From: Flavobacterium gilvum
Lineage (GTDB): Bacteria > Bacteroidota > Bacteroidia > Flavobacteriales > Flavobacteriaceae
DNA length: 64,000 nucleotides
Direction: 5' to 3'
NCBI RefSeq assembly: GCF_001761465.1
Contig: NZ_CP017479.1
Location: 3,844,001 to 3,908,000, forward strand
Below the pieces are notes generated by a model. The model did not search any database and was not told the DNA's origin. It saw only the letters and a list, made by a program, of their open reading frames with translations. This document shows positions 1-8,460 of the stretch, piece after piece; position 1 is the first letter of the stretch; each line of letters begins with the position of its first letter. The position numbers and the translations under genes were made by a program.

Positions 1-1319
1 TAACCATAAAAGATAATCTGGAAGTTTTTCAAAGTGCAACCTCAAATGACTTAGCAAAGTCTGAAAATAATATTTTACGCCAAAAAAATTACGGTGGAAA
101 TTTGTCTTGGAAAAGAAACTGGAACAGCTCAAACATCACCAAAATCAATATTTACAATTCTTCCTATGAACTATTTGCTAACCAAAAAATGACCTCTGGA
201 AATCTAAACGTCATTCAGGGAAATACGGTTGACAATAATGGAATTAATCTGGAAAATGACCATGTCATCAGCTCAAAATTTAGTTTTAACGAAGGGTATC
301 AGTTCAATGAAATTGGTGTTACTAATCTGGAAGAGGTAAGTAATCCTGATTTTTATCGTAAAATAAAAGACGTACTGAGGACACATGCTTTAATTTTGGA
401 AGGGAAATACAATGATACTATTTCCAGACTCTATTTTAAAGTAGGAACCCGAATCAATTATATCCAAGAATTTAAAAAATATAGTGTTGAACCCCGAATT
501 CAATTCGGCTACGGAATTAATAAAACCCTCAATTTGGAACTGCTTGGCGAGATGAAAAGTCAAAATTCTCAACAAATCATTTATTTACAGAAAGATTATT
601 TCGGAATTGAAAAGAGGCGCTGGATTGTATCAGATAACAACACAGTCCCTATCCAAAGAAGCAAACAAATATCCTTAAATTTATTCTACAAACAGAATGA
701 TTGGCTGCTGGATATCGAAAATTTTTATAAAAAAGTAACCGGAATTACAACCTCTAGCCAAGGTTTTCAGAATCAACTGGAGTTTATCAGGACAACTGGC
801 GATTATGAAGTTTTAGGAACAGAAATTCTGATTCAGAAAAAAATAAAACAATTTCTAACTTGGTTAAGTTATACCTACAATGACAATAAATATGATTTTT
901 CCAATTATGAATACCCTATTTTTCCAAATAACTTTGAACTGATTCATACTTTATCTTGGGCAGGAATGTATGAGAAAAACAATTTTAAAATAGCGTTGGG
1001 AACAAAATTCACTTCGGGTAAACCCAAAACCACTCCTGCCAGCTTTGATATAAATCCTTACAATCCCGTTGTGACTTACAACAACCCTAATAATTCGAAT
1101 TTAAATTCCTTCTTTCAGGTTAATTTTTCTTCTACTTACAAATGGGAAACCACAAATGGTATTCTATTCAAATTGGGAATATCAATCCTAAATATCCTAA
1201 ACAAGAAAAACGAAATCAACAAATATTATAGAATAAGTTCTCTAACAAATTCTATAGAAGAAGTTGAAACCTACTCTTTGGAAAGAACTCCAAATATGAG
1301 TTTCAGAGTTTCATTCTAA
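1..1319 (+). CDS. TonB-dependent receptor, C-terminal part (5' end outside window)
   Basis: The frame is open from base 3, so the gene starts upstream; the TTG at 102 is internal. About 438 residues are visible. They show alternating polar/aromatic beta strands joined by Asn/Tyr/Lys-rich loops, and the chain ends in an aromatic residue after a final amphipathic strand (MSFRVSF), as outer-membrane beta barrels do. Length and style fit the barrel half of a TonB-dependent receptor that imports siderophores, haem, vitamins or glycans. The plug and TonB box are not in view, so no substrate can be named. A 473-bp gap with a large hairpin separates it from the next gene, so co-transcription is doubtful. 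A different large outer-membrane barrel cannot be excluded. Confidence 0.72.
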   Translation, partial: TIKDNLEVFQSATSNDLAKSENNILRQKNYGGNLSWKRNWNSSNITKINIYNSSYELFANQKMTSGNLNVIQGNTVDNNGINLENDHVISSKFSFNEGYQFNEIGVTNLEEVSNPDFYRKIKDVLRTHALILEGKYNDTISRLYFKVGTRINYIQEFKKYSVEPRIQFGYGINKTLNLELLGEMKSQNSQQIIYLQKDYFGIEKRRWIVSDNNTVPIQRSKQISLNLFYKQNDWLLDIENFYKKVTGITTSSQGFQNQLEFIRTTGDYEVLGTEILIQKKIKQFLTWLSYTYNDNKYDFSNYEYPIFPNNFELIHTLSWAGMYEKNNFKIALGTKFTSGKPKTTPASFDINPYNPVVTYNNPNNSNLNSFFQVNFSSTYKWETTNGILFKLGISILNILNKKNEINKYYRISSLTNSIEEVETYSLERTPNMSFRVSF

Positions 1320-1355
1320 CTCAATTTCTACAAACCATAGTTCGATTATTTTTGT

Positions 1356-1628
1356 TTTATTTACTCTAACAGGGTTCTAAATCACAAGTGTTCAGAAGTT
1401 AGTAAAAGTTAGATATTTCGATAACATATTATCCGTAAAGTTTGTCATTCCGACGAAGGAGGAATCTCCGTTAGATTCTCGACAAAGATTGGAGATTTTG
1501 ATTACAGAATTACTTACTGAGATTCCTCCTTCGTCGGAATGACAAAATTGTGTAAAAAATTAGCCGAGTAATATCTTTGTCAACTCATCTGAAAACTTGT
1601 GATTTAGAACCCTGTCAGAGTAAATAAA
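1356..1628. repeat. Nested inverted-repeat (foldback) element
   Basis: Outer arms at 1356-1395 and 1589-1628 are inverted copies matching at 38 of 40 bases. Inside them, 1441-1468 and 1519-1546 are perfect 28-base inverted copies starting TTTGTCATTCCGACGAAGG. The whole 273-bp unit folds into a long double hairpin and has no credible reading frame. The inner arm resembles foldback repeats common in flavobacterial genomes (recalled, not searched). It could be a non-autonomous mobile element, or a boundary that stops transcription between the receptor and the cytochrome cluster. Confidence 0.85.
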
Positions 1629-1792
1629 AAAGGATTTCTACTTTCTTTCAAAAAAACTACAACTTCTTGGTAGGGTAATCTGCACCAAAACTGTTTTACT
1701 ATAGAATACTGATAAAAACAGGTGTGATTTCCTGTACAATAATTACAAAAAAGGAGATCTATTTTATTAACTAACCAATAAATAATTAAGCT

Positions 1793-2179
1793 ATGAAAAA
1801 TTTGAAAACAATCTATCCAATGGCTCTTCTAGCAATAACAATAATGTCCTGTAGTGGTGGCGGTGGCGATGATTCACCAGCTCCTGAACCTCCTCCAACC
1901 ACAGGCGGTGGCGGGACAACTGTAACGGCCCCTACTTATACGGCAAATATAAAATCAATTATTGACGGAAACTGTGTAACCTGTCACAACCCGTCTGGAG
2001 AAAACCCAAATGTTCTTTTACAAACCTATGCTCAGGTAAGTGCCAAAGCAGCCGATATTAAAATCAGAATCGAAAAACCTGCCGGTGACCCGTTAGTAAT
2101 GCCAAAAGGCGGAAAATTATCACAAGCCAATATTGATTTGATTAATAAATGGATTACAAATGGTATGCCTGAAAAATAA
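1793..2179 (+). CDS. Monohaem c-type cytochrome-like lipoprotein
   Basis: A 128-residue predicted lipoprotein. A signal peptide with lipobox IMSC puts the lipidated cysteine at residue 20. A Gly/Pro linker (about 21-47) follows, then a small domain with one haem-attachment motif CVTCH at 61-65 and a likely axial methionine at 103 (VMPKGG). The chain ends in a helix and PEK. It should be tethered in the envelope and carry one covalent haem c. It is 18 bp upstream of the OB-fold gene and heads a same-strand run with DUF5777, a second CxxCH lipoprotein and YceI. Its last 30 residues are nearly the same as those of the lipoprotein at 3483-3851, so the two are paralogues. A role in electron transfer is inferred; haem binding is not proven by the motif alone. 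Confidence 0.75.
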   Translation: MKNLKTIYPMALLAITIMSCSGGGGDDSPAPEPPPTTGGGGTTVTAPTYTANIKSIIDGNCVTCHNPSGENPNVLLQTYAQVSAKAADIKIRIEKPAGDPLVMPKGGKLSQANIDLINKWITNGMPEK

Positions 2180-2197
2180 GCCCTTTAGAAGAAAAAA

Positions 2198-2593
2198 ATG
2201 AACAAAAAAATCAAAATAATTGTTTTACTGATTGCTGTAATTGGGCTCTTTGGCTTTTTTGGGTATAATTATGTAATGCACGGCGGTGCCAGAAATTTGA
2301 CAACCGAAAAAACAAATTTTACAGTAACCACTGCTTCCATTACCTCAGAATTTACTACTAATATTGAAAAGGCAAATAAAAAATACCTCGAAAAAGCGGT
2401 AGAAATAAAAGGTGAAATTACGGCTTCAAATGGGAATGAAATTATTCTCGACAAAATTGTCATTTGCAGTTTTAAAAATCAGGATTCATCAATCAAAAAA
2501 AACCAGACTGTAACCGTAAAAGGAAGAGTTGTAGGTTATGATGATTTGATGGGAGAATTAAAATTAGATCAATGTTTTTTAATAAAAAATTAA
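2198..2593 (+). CDS. Membrane-anchored OB-fold (tRNA_anti-like) protein
   Basis: 131 residues. One N-terminal hydrophobic segment (about 5-24) acts as anchor or uncleaved signal. The body resembles the small OB-fold 'tRNA_anti-like' proteins of Bacteroidota: a helix ending in KKYLEKAVEIKG, then beta strands with a conserved-looking cysteine (VICSF) and a closing strand ending DQCFLI. It should face the periplasm. It lies between the first cytochrome-like lipoprotein (18 bp) and the DUF5777 gene (5 bp), so it is very likely co-transcribed. The two cysteines could pair or bind metal. Family placement rests on overall pattern; no function is known for this arrangement. Confidence 0.6.
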   Translation: MNKKIKIIVLLIAVIGLFGFFGYNYVMHGGARNLTTEKTNFTVTTASITSEFTTNIEKANKKYLEKAVEIKGEITASNGNEIILDKIVICSFKNQDSSIKKNQTVTVKGRVVGYDDLMGELKLDQCFLIKN

Positions 2594-2598
2594 ACTAA

Positions 2599-3462
2599 AT
2601 GAACGTAAAATTATTGCTATCCTTGGCATTTGGTATTTCAGTCATCGCGCAGGCTTCGGCACAAGATGATTTGTTAAAACAATTGGATACCGTAAAACCT
2701 AAAGAAAAACAAGTGGAAATCGCTGGTTTCAAAGGGTTGCAGATTTGTAATATGCAATCGACCAAAGTGGCTTCCAAAGGCGAATGGTATATATTGATTT
2801 CGCACCGATTTGGTGATTTGACCCAAGGACTGGATAATTTCTTTGGTCTGGATGATGCCTACACAAAACTGGGGGCAATTTATGGCGCCACAAACTGGTT
2901 GTCAATTGGTGTATCAAGACAAACCAATAACAAGATTTATGAATTAACCGCAAAATATAAAATAAAAAGCCAAGAAACAGATGGATTTCCCGTCTCGATT
3001 GTGGGCTACAACACTATGGATATCAATACAAACCTGAGTACAGACATCTATCCGGATCTAGAATTCTATAACCGTTTGGGATATTCTACTCAATTATTGA
3101 TTTCAAGAAAATTTTCCACAAAGTTTTCGGCTGAAATAGCACCAATTTATATTCATAAAAATCTTTACGATGCATCGACAGAGAATGAAAACCAATTTGC
3201 TGTGGGTATGGGAGGAAGATACAAATTGACAAAAAGATTAAGTGTGAATTTAGAATATGCTCCCCGAATAAACGCCCCAGAAAACACAGTTTATCATGAT
3301 TTACTCTCATTGGGGTTGGATATTGAGACAGGCGGACATATTTTTCAGTTAGTGTTTTCCAATTGCCAAACGATGAATGATGTTTATGTTTTTTCCAATG
3401 CAACCGGAAAATGGAATGGCGGAAGCATCTTTTTTGGATTTAATTTATACAGAGTTTTTTAA
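2599..3462 (+). CDS. DUF5777-family outer-membrane beta-barrel protein
   Basis: 287 residues with a cleavable signal peptide ending ASA (about residue 21). The mature part begins with an Asp/Lys-rich stretch, then has repeated short amphipathic strands with aromatic girdle residues (GEWYILISHRFGD, LSIGVSRQTN, VNLEYAPRI) and ends GFNLYRVF, as a small beta barrel does. The pattern matches proteins called 'DUF5777 family beta-barrel', often found beside cytochrome-like lipoproteins in Bacteroidota (recalled). It sits 5 bp after the OB-fold gene and 20 bp before the second CxxCH lipoprotein. It could be the outer-membrane component of an envelope redox assembly; that role is inference. Confidence 0.65.
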   Translation: MNVKLLLSLAFGISVIAQASAQDDLLKQLDTVKPKEKQVEIAGFKGLQICNMQSTKVASKGEWYILISHRFGDLTQGLDNFFGLDDAYTKLGAIYGATNWLSIGVSRQTNNKIYELTAKYKIKSQETDGFPVSIVGYNTMDINTNLSTDIYPDLEFYNRLGYSTQLLISRKFSTKFSAEIAPIYIHKNLYDASTENENQFAVGMGGRYKLTKRLSVNLEYAPRINAPENTVYHDLLSLGLDIETGGHIFQLVFSNCQTMNDVYVFSNATGKWNGGSIFFGFNLYRVF

Positions 3463-3482
3463 AAAATTAATAAGATATTCTG

Positions 3483-3851
3483 ATGAGAAAAATAAAATTA
3501 ATTATGATACTATTATGGGGTGTATTCATTACTTGCATATTGAGTGCATTCGTTGTTTCTTGTGAATCAAATACCTACGATGAGATAAGTAAAAAAACAG
3601 CAAACCCAACGTATGAAGCAGATGTAGAACATATTATTCATCACAATTGTCTTAGTTGTCATTATGGGACGTATCAATACCCAAATTTAGAAACTTACGA
3701 TGGAGTGAAAAACGCCTGCATTAATATCAATCTGGTTTGCAGGATCGAAGGAGAAAATTGTGGTATAAGAATGCCTCAGGGAGGAAAATTACCACAATCA
3801 GATATTGACTTGATTAAGCTTTGGGTAGCTAATGGATTTGTTGAAAAATAA
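3483..3851 (+). CDS. Second monohaem cytochrome-like lipoprotein
   Basis: 122 residues, probably a lipoprotein with lipidation at Cys27 (VVSC) after a long hydrophobic signal. One haem motif, CLSCH, lies at 56-60, and a methionine in RMPQGGKLP aligns with the presumed axial Met of the lipoprotein at 1793-2179. Both end with the same pattern, a DLI-x-WxxNG helix followed by EK, so they are tandem paralogues around the OB-fold and barrel genes. This copy lacks the Gly/Pro linker and has two extra cysteines (about residues 80-95, NACIN and NLVCRIEGENCG). YceI follows 10 bp downstream. Likely an envelope electron carrier; partners are not known. Confidence 0.7.
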   Translation: MRKIKLIMILLWGVFITCILSAFVVSCESNTYDEISKKTANPTYEADVEHIIHHNCLSCHYGTYQYPNLETYDGVKNACININLVCRIEGENCGIRMPQGGKLPQSDIDLIKLWVANGFVEK

Positions 3852-3861
3852 TCTTTGAAAG

Positions 3862-4404
3862 ATGAAAAAGTCAGCGCTATTGATAATATGCTTTTTTGTT
3901 GGAAATATAATTTTTTCTCAAAAAATGATTACGCGTACAGGCGAAATAAAATTTGAAGCATCTGTCCCTGCGTTTGAACCTGTTGCGGCGATAAACAATT
4001 CGGCTTCGGCAATTCTGGATGAATCAAACGGAGAATTTGCCGCATTGGCTTTGATAAAAGCTTTTAAGTTCAAAGTTCCTTTGATGGAAGAGCATTTTAA
4101 TGAAAATTATATTGAATCTTCCCAATATCCAAAAGCAACTTTCAAAGGACGAATCATAAATTTTGATGCTTCAAAATTAAATAGTTCAGCGAATTATGAT
4201 TTAGAAGGTGATTTAAGCATACATGGTGTAACCAAAAGGATTAAAACTAAAATCACTTTGGCTCCAAAAGACGGAAAATTACATCTTACCAATAATTTTA
4301 CCGTCAAAGCACAGGATTTTGATATAAAAATACCCAGCATTGTGAAGAATAAAGTATCTGAAGACGTTACTATTTCAATAGATTTTATTCTTGATAAAAA
4401 TTAA
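3862..4404 (+). CDS. YceI-family periplasmic lipocalin-like protein
   Basis: 180 residues with a signal peptide (hydrophobic 4-18, then FSQK). The rest fits the YceI beta-barrel: an opening strand GEIKFEASV, the central FKVPLMEEHFNENYIESSQYPKA-type segment where size-exclusion strands meet a polar loop, the GDLSIHGVTKRIK strand and a C-terminal ISIDFIL strand. YceI proteins bind long isoprenoid or quinone lipids inside the barrel. Ten bp separate it from the second cytochrome-like lipoprotein, and it seems to close the redox-like run. A quinone-handling role beside haem lipoproteins is plausible but inferred. Confidence 0.85.
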   Translation: MKKSALLIICFFVGNIIFSQKMITRTGEIKFEASVPAFEPVAAINNSASAILDESNGEFAALALIKAFKFKVPLMEEHFNENYIESSQYPKATFKGRIINFDASKLNSSANYDLEGDLSIHGVTKRIKTKITLAPKDGKLHLTNNFTVKAQDFDIKIPSIVKNKVSEDVTISIDFILDKN

Positions 4405-4518
4405 TTTTAAAAAGCAACAAACCCCAGACGCAAATCGTGTGGCCAGCAATTTTTTAATAATAATAAAACTTAATACTATTTTTTAACCTTTTTTTTTAAC
4501 CCTTTAAAATAAGTAATT

Positions 4519-5013
4519 ATGAAATCTTTATTCAATTTTTCAGTAATCCTGTTATTACTGTTTATTGGAGTTTCCTGCTCCAATAGTGATGACAATTCTT
4601 CTACTCCTCCTGCTCCTGTAATTGTTACCTTCAATGCTACTTTGAGTGGAGCCAGTGAAGTACCTGCAAATGCTTCAACGGCTACAGGAGCCGCGACATT
4701 GAGCTATAACAAAACTACAAAAATTTTCACGCTCAATCTAACCTATTCGGGGATAACACCAACCATGGGACATATTCATACCGGAGCGGTAGGTGCAAAT
4801 GGTCCAGTAACATTTCCTTTTGACAATTTAACGTCTCCTTACACCTACACCAGTATTGCCTTGACTGCGCAACAGGAAGCTGACCTTTTGGCCAATAACG
4901 ATTATGTAAATTTACATACTGCTGCTTTTGGAGGAGGAGAAATCAGAGGTCAATTAATCACCACTAATCCAGGCGGAACCGGTGGCGGTGGCGGTGGCGG
5001 AAGTGGTTACTAA
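4519..5013 (+). CDS. CHRD-domain lipoprotein
   Basis: 164 residues. The lipobox GVSC places lipidation at Cys20, followed by an Asp/Ser/Pro linker. Residues about 38-150 form one CHRD domain: LSGASEVP near the start, GHIHTGAVGANGPV in the middle, and LHTAAFGGGEIRGQL at the end. CHRD domains occur in animal chordin and in many secreted bacterial proteins; their bacterial role is unclear. The tail is a Gly-rich run ending in SGY. It is 114 bp after yceI and may have its own promoter. A bidirectional terminator follows at 5176-5211. Confidence 0.85.
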   Translation: MKSLFNFSVILLLLFIGVSCSNSDDNSSTPPAPVIVTFNATLSGASEVPANASTATGAATLSYNKTTKIFTLNLTYSGITPTMGHIHTGAVGANGPVTFPFDNLTSPYTYTSIALTAQQEADLLANNDYVNLHTAAFGGGEIRGQLITTNPGGTGGGGGGGSGY

Positions 5014-5175
5014 CATTTCTTTAGTGTATAAAAGTAAAACCTGACAATCAAACAGTAAGGTTTTTAAACTCAAAATCAATAATTTAATTCACGCTTTTTA
5101 AACTATCAAAAAAATCAATATTAAAAGTATGTTTTAAATTAAAATTCACTCCACAAATTCATTTTCAAATGAAAT

Positions 5176-5219
5176 AAAAAGCCTGCAAACTACAATGTTT
5201 ACAGGCTTTTTGTTTTTTT
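5176..5219 (+). terminator. Intrinsic terminator, probably bidirectional
   Basis: Arms 5176-5190 and 5197-5211 pair over 15 bases with one mismatch (AAAAAGCCTGCAAAC with GTTTACAGGCTTTTT), loop of 6, followed by a T-rich run. The A-run on the left gives a U-run on the other strand. It sits between the convergent CHRD and PfkB-kinase genes and can serve both. Confidence 0.85.
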
Positions 5220-5247
5220 TATTGGATAAAATAGGTATCCTATTAAT

Positions 5248-6183
5248 CTACTTTTCTATAAACGTAGCAGTAATATTTTGTTTGTCCCTGAATTCTTCAA
5301 ATTCTTTTAGGCTATATTCAGGGCAAGCTCCTTCTTTTGAAGTGATAAAAGCGCCCAGTGAAACAGCTTGCAGCATTATTGAATGAATATCATTAGTTGT
5401 AGATAATCGCTTAGATAAAAGTCCTGCCAGGAAAGAATCCCCACTTCCTACAGTGTCAACAACCGTTACCGGTACTGCAGGATATTGATAAATGGTATCC
5501 TCGTTGGCATATAAAGCTCCTTTACTCCCTTTTGAAACTATTATTTCGTTAATTTTAAATTTCTCCTGAATAAATTTAATTCCATCGCTTTCATTAGTGT
5601 ATTCTTTTCCTATTGAGTCGAGAACAATTTTTAATTCGGCTTTATTAAATTTAGCGAGATCGGTTTTATACAAAAGTTCGCTGATGAGCTTTATGTCATC
5701 ATGTGGCTTTCTCAGATTAATATCAAAAACATTAAAGGTGCTGTTTTCTACCAATTCAAATAGGGTATTTTGCGAAACACTATTTCGGGCAATCAAAGAA
5801 CCAAATACCAAAGCGTTTGCCGTTTGAACTAATTGGATATTTTCTTTTTTTGCTTTAATAAAATCCCATGCTACGTTTTCTGTTATTGTATAATGTGCTT
5901 CATTGTTTTCATCAATTTCGGCAATTACCGTACTTGTAGGATGATCTTTGATTATTTGAATGCTTTCTGCAGAAATATTCCAGTTTTTGATTTTCTGAAT
6001 AAGTTCCTGACCCAGTTCATCATTCCCCACACCACTAATCATTCTGGTTTGGATTCCCATTTTAGATAAATGATAAGCCACATTAAAAGGAGCTCCTCCT
6101 GCTCTGCGCTTATTTTCAGGGAAAATGTCCCATAATAATTCTCCAAAGCAAACTACCTGGGCTGTATTTTCGGTATTCATCAT
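5248..6183 (-). CDS. PfkB-family carbohydrate kinase, probable fructokinase
   Basis: 311 residues. The N-terminal PfkB signature is GGAPFNVA at 29-36 after the sugar-binding GELLWD segment. The C-terminal signature DTVGSGDSF begins at residue 243, with catalytic base Asp249. Length is normal for fructokinase-like PfkB enzymes, which phosphorylate fructose with ATP in the cytoplasm. It is the last gene of a four-gene run whose first gene is a mannitol 2-dehydrogenase, so mannitol -> fructose -> fructose-6-phosphate is the natural reading. The 92-bp gap before it has no clear terminator. Specificity for another ketose or a nucleoside is possible; the context argues for fructose. Confidence 0.83.
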   Translation of the reverse strand: MMNTENTAQVVCFGELLWDIFPENKRRAGGAPFNVAYHLSKMGIQTRMISGVGNDELGQELIQKIKNWNISAESIQIIKDHPTSTVIAEIDENNEAHYTITENVAWDFIKAKKENIQLVQTANALVFGSLIARNSVSQNTLFELVENSTFNVFDINLRKPHDDIKLISELLYKTDLAKFNKAELKIVLDSIGKEYTNESDGIKFIQEKFKINEIIVSKGSKGALYANEDTIYQYPAVPVTVVDTVGSGDSFLAGLLSKRLSTTNDIHSIMLQAVSLGAFITSKEGACPEYSLKEFEEFRDKQNITATFIEK

Positions 6184-6275
6184 ATCGATTTTTATTTATT
6201 TAATATAAACAGATTAACAAAACCAAAAAGATTTTGTTAATCCTAAATTACTTATTGTAAAGTTGATTTATTCTC

Positions 6276-7067
6276 TTAGAAAGAATAAACCTCTACAGAA
6301 AACTGCAAGAACGCATGATTATCCACTGGATTCCACATCGTCCATAAGCCCAAAGGCAACTTATAGTCCAGAATCTTGAAGTTTCTCGAAAATATCAAAC
6401 TTACTTCGTTTAAACCAGCTTTACTTGCAAAAAAATTGCTTGTTTCATTTTCGCTATTATTTAATGCGAAACTGTAACCTGCACGTCCGCTGATGCTCCA
6501 TTTATCACTTTTCAAAAAAGGATATTCTGCCGATACAAATGTAGAATATCTGTTTTCAGTATTCGCAAGATTTCTATCTCGACCAAACACAACAGTATTC
6601 CAGCTAAGCATTAAAGGGAACTGTTTACTAATTGTATAATAGGTTCTCAAATCCCAAAAACGTCCTGTTTCACTGGCTTTATAATTAAAAAATTCTTTAT
6701 TATTATACGTAGCTTTTGGAGAAAAGTTATAAATATCCCATAATTCTGCCGAGAACTTACCTGTTTTGAATCCTGCGTAATTATTGAACTCTTTATACGA
6801 ACCATCGGCAGTTCCTCCTGCCCAAAATCCCCCATAAAAATTTTCATATTCCAAATAAATATTTCCTGTATAGGTCAATCCTGCTGCAACTTCCTGCCCT
6901 CTCCAAAGATGAGAATTTCTAAGTTGTAAAGCCGAATGAAGATTTTGGTTTATAAAATTATCTTCTGTAGAATTATCTTGAGCGTGAACATTTGCACACA
7001 AAAGAATCATCATCATTATTATTATATGTAAGGTTGGTTTATTTTTAAAATGGCTTATAGTTATCAT
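6276..7067 (-). CDS. Outer-membrane beta-barrel protein of unknown family
   Basis: 263 residues. A signal peptide (hydrophobic 13-25, cleavage near VHA29) precedes a barrel-like body rich in aromatic, amphipathic strands: SHLWRGQEV, GGFWAGGTADGSY, LSWNTVVFGRD, WSISGRAGYSFAL, and a final strand FSVEVYSF ending in Phe. No family name is assigned. It sits 23 bp after the transporter gene in the mannitol/fructose operon, so it may be the outer-membrane pore for the polyol, standing in for a SusC/SusD pair. That role is inferred only from position. Confidence 0.65.
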   Translation of the reverse strand: MITISHFKNKPTLHIIIMMMILLCANVHAQDNSTEDNFINQNLHSALQLRNSHLWRGQEVAAGLTYTGNIYLEYENFYGGFWAGGTADGSYKEFNNYAGFKTGKFSAELWDIYNFSPKATYNNKEFFNYKASETGRFWDLRTYYTISKQFPLMLSWNTVVFGRDRNLANTENRYSTFVSAEYPFLKSDKWSISGRAGYSFALNNSENETSNFFASKAGLNEVSLIFSRNFKILDYKLPLGLWTMWNPVDNHAFLQFSVEVYSF

Positions 7068-7090
7068 GGTTTTTTTTTAGCTTTTGGTTT

Positions 7091-8443
7091 TTAATGAGAT
7101 GCATGAATTATTTCTTCCTGTTTTTCTGAAACTGTTTGTCTGTCTTGTTCTCTGATTTTGTAACCAAACAATGCATAAGACAGCATCAGCAATTCACAAG
7201 CTGCATTTAATAACCAAGTGTATCTCCAGGAATGAAAAATATCGGCTAAACCTCCTTGTAAAAGTGTAAATACGGCTCCTCCAAATACGGCAGAAACAAA
7301 TATTCCCGATGCTTTTGAAGTGTATTTACCAAGATCTTTTATAGCAAGCGAGAAGATGCAGCTCCACATTGAAGAGTGTAATAAACCTACTGCAACCAAA
7401 TACCATAAATTTTCCTGAAAAATCGATGTTAGAATAAGAATGGTCGCTATAGTTGTAGTTACTGACAGCTGAATCTGGGCAGAAATTTTATTGAAGAAAC
7501 TAGATATCGCTCTGCCTACAAGAAATCCGCCCCAGTAAAGTGTTGACAATAATGCGTGTACACCAAAATCGATACCTCCAATAATCATATTTTCTCTACC
7601 AAAGAAAGTTATCGCATGCCCGGACTTAATTTTTTCTAAAGCATATAAATTGATGTTTGCACCAATTGCCACTTCTGTTCCAACATAGAAGAATATTGCT
7701 ATTACTCCAAGTGTAAAATGTCTGAATGAAAATACACTTCTTTCAAGTACTTCGCCTTCTGCAACTCGCGTATTTGGCAAATCTGGAATGTTTAATTTTT
7801 TGGTTAAAAATATAACAGCAACAATACAAAGTATCAATATGGATAATGGCGTTATTAATTGTTTGATTTGGATGCTTTCGATAGAAATTCCGCTAAACAT
7901 AATTACCGTTACAAAAAAAGGAGCCGATGTTGTTCCGATAGAATTAATTCCTGTAGTGATATTCAGCCTTTGTACAGGCTGTGTTCCCGGAAGATCATAG
8001 GAAGCCACATACGGATTTACAACTACTTGTATCACCGCAGCCGAACAGCCCATGATGTAAGAACCACAAAGGAAAATTAAATAACCATATGGAATTGTAA
8101 CATCACCTATGGTCAAATTAAAATGCGGAAAATTATGACCGATTATTGTAGAAGTAAGGTAAACCGAAAGTCCGAGAACGATAAACACCAAACCTCTTAT
8201 TATGGTTTTCTTATATCCGTAAGTATTCACCCATTTGCTTCCTAGTGTTCCGTTTACAAGATATCCAAGAAAAAAGAAGAACGAGATTAAAGTCGTAAGT
8301 GTGTTTTTTATATCACCTGCTTCCGTCAAAAAAGTCCCTTTTAGCGGTGCCTGTAACTGCTCGTTAATCGTTGTCAAAAAACCTACGATGAAGTATATAA
8401 ACGTAACGATGGCATAAGGCATTATTTTATTTGTTGATTTCAT
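7091..8443 (-). CDS. MFS sugar transporter, FucP type
   Basis: 450 residues with about 12 hydrophobic membrane segments and a short hydrophilic tail. The loop after helix 2 carries a major-facilitator signature (GTLGSKWVNTYGYKKT), and the chain resembles the fucose/glucose/galactose permease branch, which uses H+ symport. Residues NEQLQAPLKG in helix 1 and VVNPYVASY in helix 5 fit this branch. It lies 17 bp after the mannitol dehydrogenase gene and before the outer-membrane protein, so mannitol or fructose uptake across the inner membrane is likely. The sugar cannot be read from sequence alone. Confidence 0.82.
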   Translation of the reverse strand: MKSTNKIMPYAIVTFIYFIVGFLTTINEQLQAPLKGTFLTEAGDIKNTLTTLISFFFFLGYLVNGTLGSKWVNTYGYKKTIIRGLVFIVLGLSVYLTSTIIGHNFPHFNLTIGDVTIPYGYLIFLCGSYIMGCSAAVIQVVVNPYVASYDLPGTQPVQRLNITTGINSIGTTSAPFFVTVIMFSGISIESIQIKQLITPLSILILCIVAVIFLTKKLNIPDLPNTRVAEGEVLERSVFSFRHFTLGVIAIFFYVGTEVAIGANINLYALEKIKSGHAITFFGRENMIIGGIDFGVHALLSTLYWGGFLVGRAISSFFNKISAQIQLSVTTTIATILILTSIFQENLWYLVAVGLLHSSMWSCIFSLAIKDLGKYTSKASGIFVSAVFGGAVFTLLQGGLADIFHSWRYTWLLNAACELLMLSYALFGYKIREQDRQTVSEKQEEIIHASH

Positions 8444-8460
8444 AATTTATTTGGTGATAG

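Noticed and set aside
102..104. TTG at 102 as the start of the first gene
   Set aside because: The frame is open to the window edge and a 405-residue chain would be a barrel with no signal or plug.
1751..1757. AAAGGAG as a ribosome-binding site for the first cytochrome-like gene
   Set aside because: It is about 36 bp before the start codon, too far, and these bacteria rarely use such sites.
3086..3403. 105-codon open frame opposite the DUF5777 gene
   Set aside because: Antisense to a gene in a tight operon; no recognisable features.
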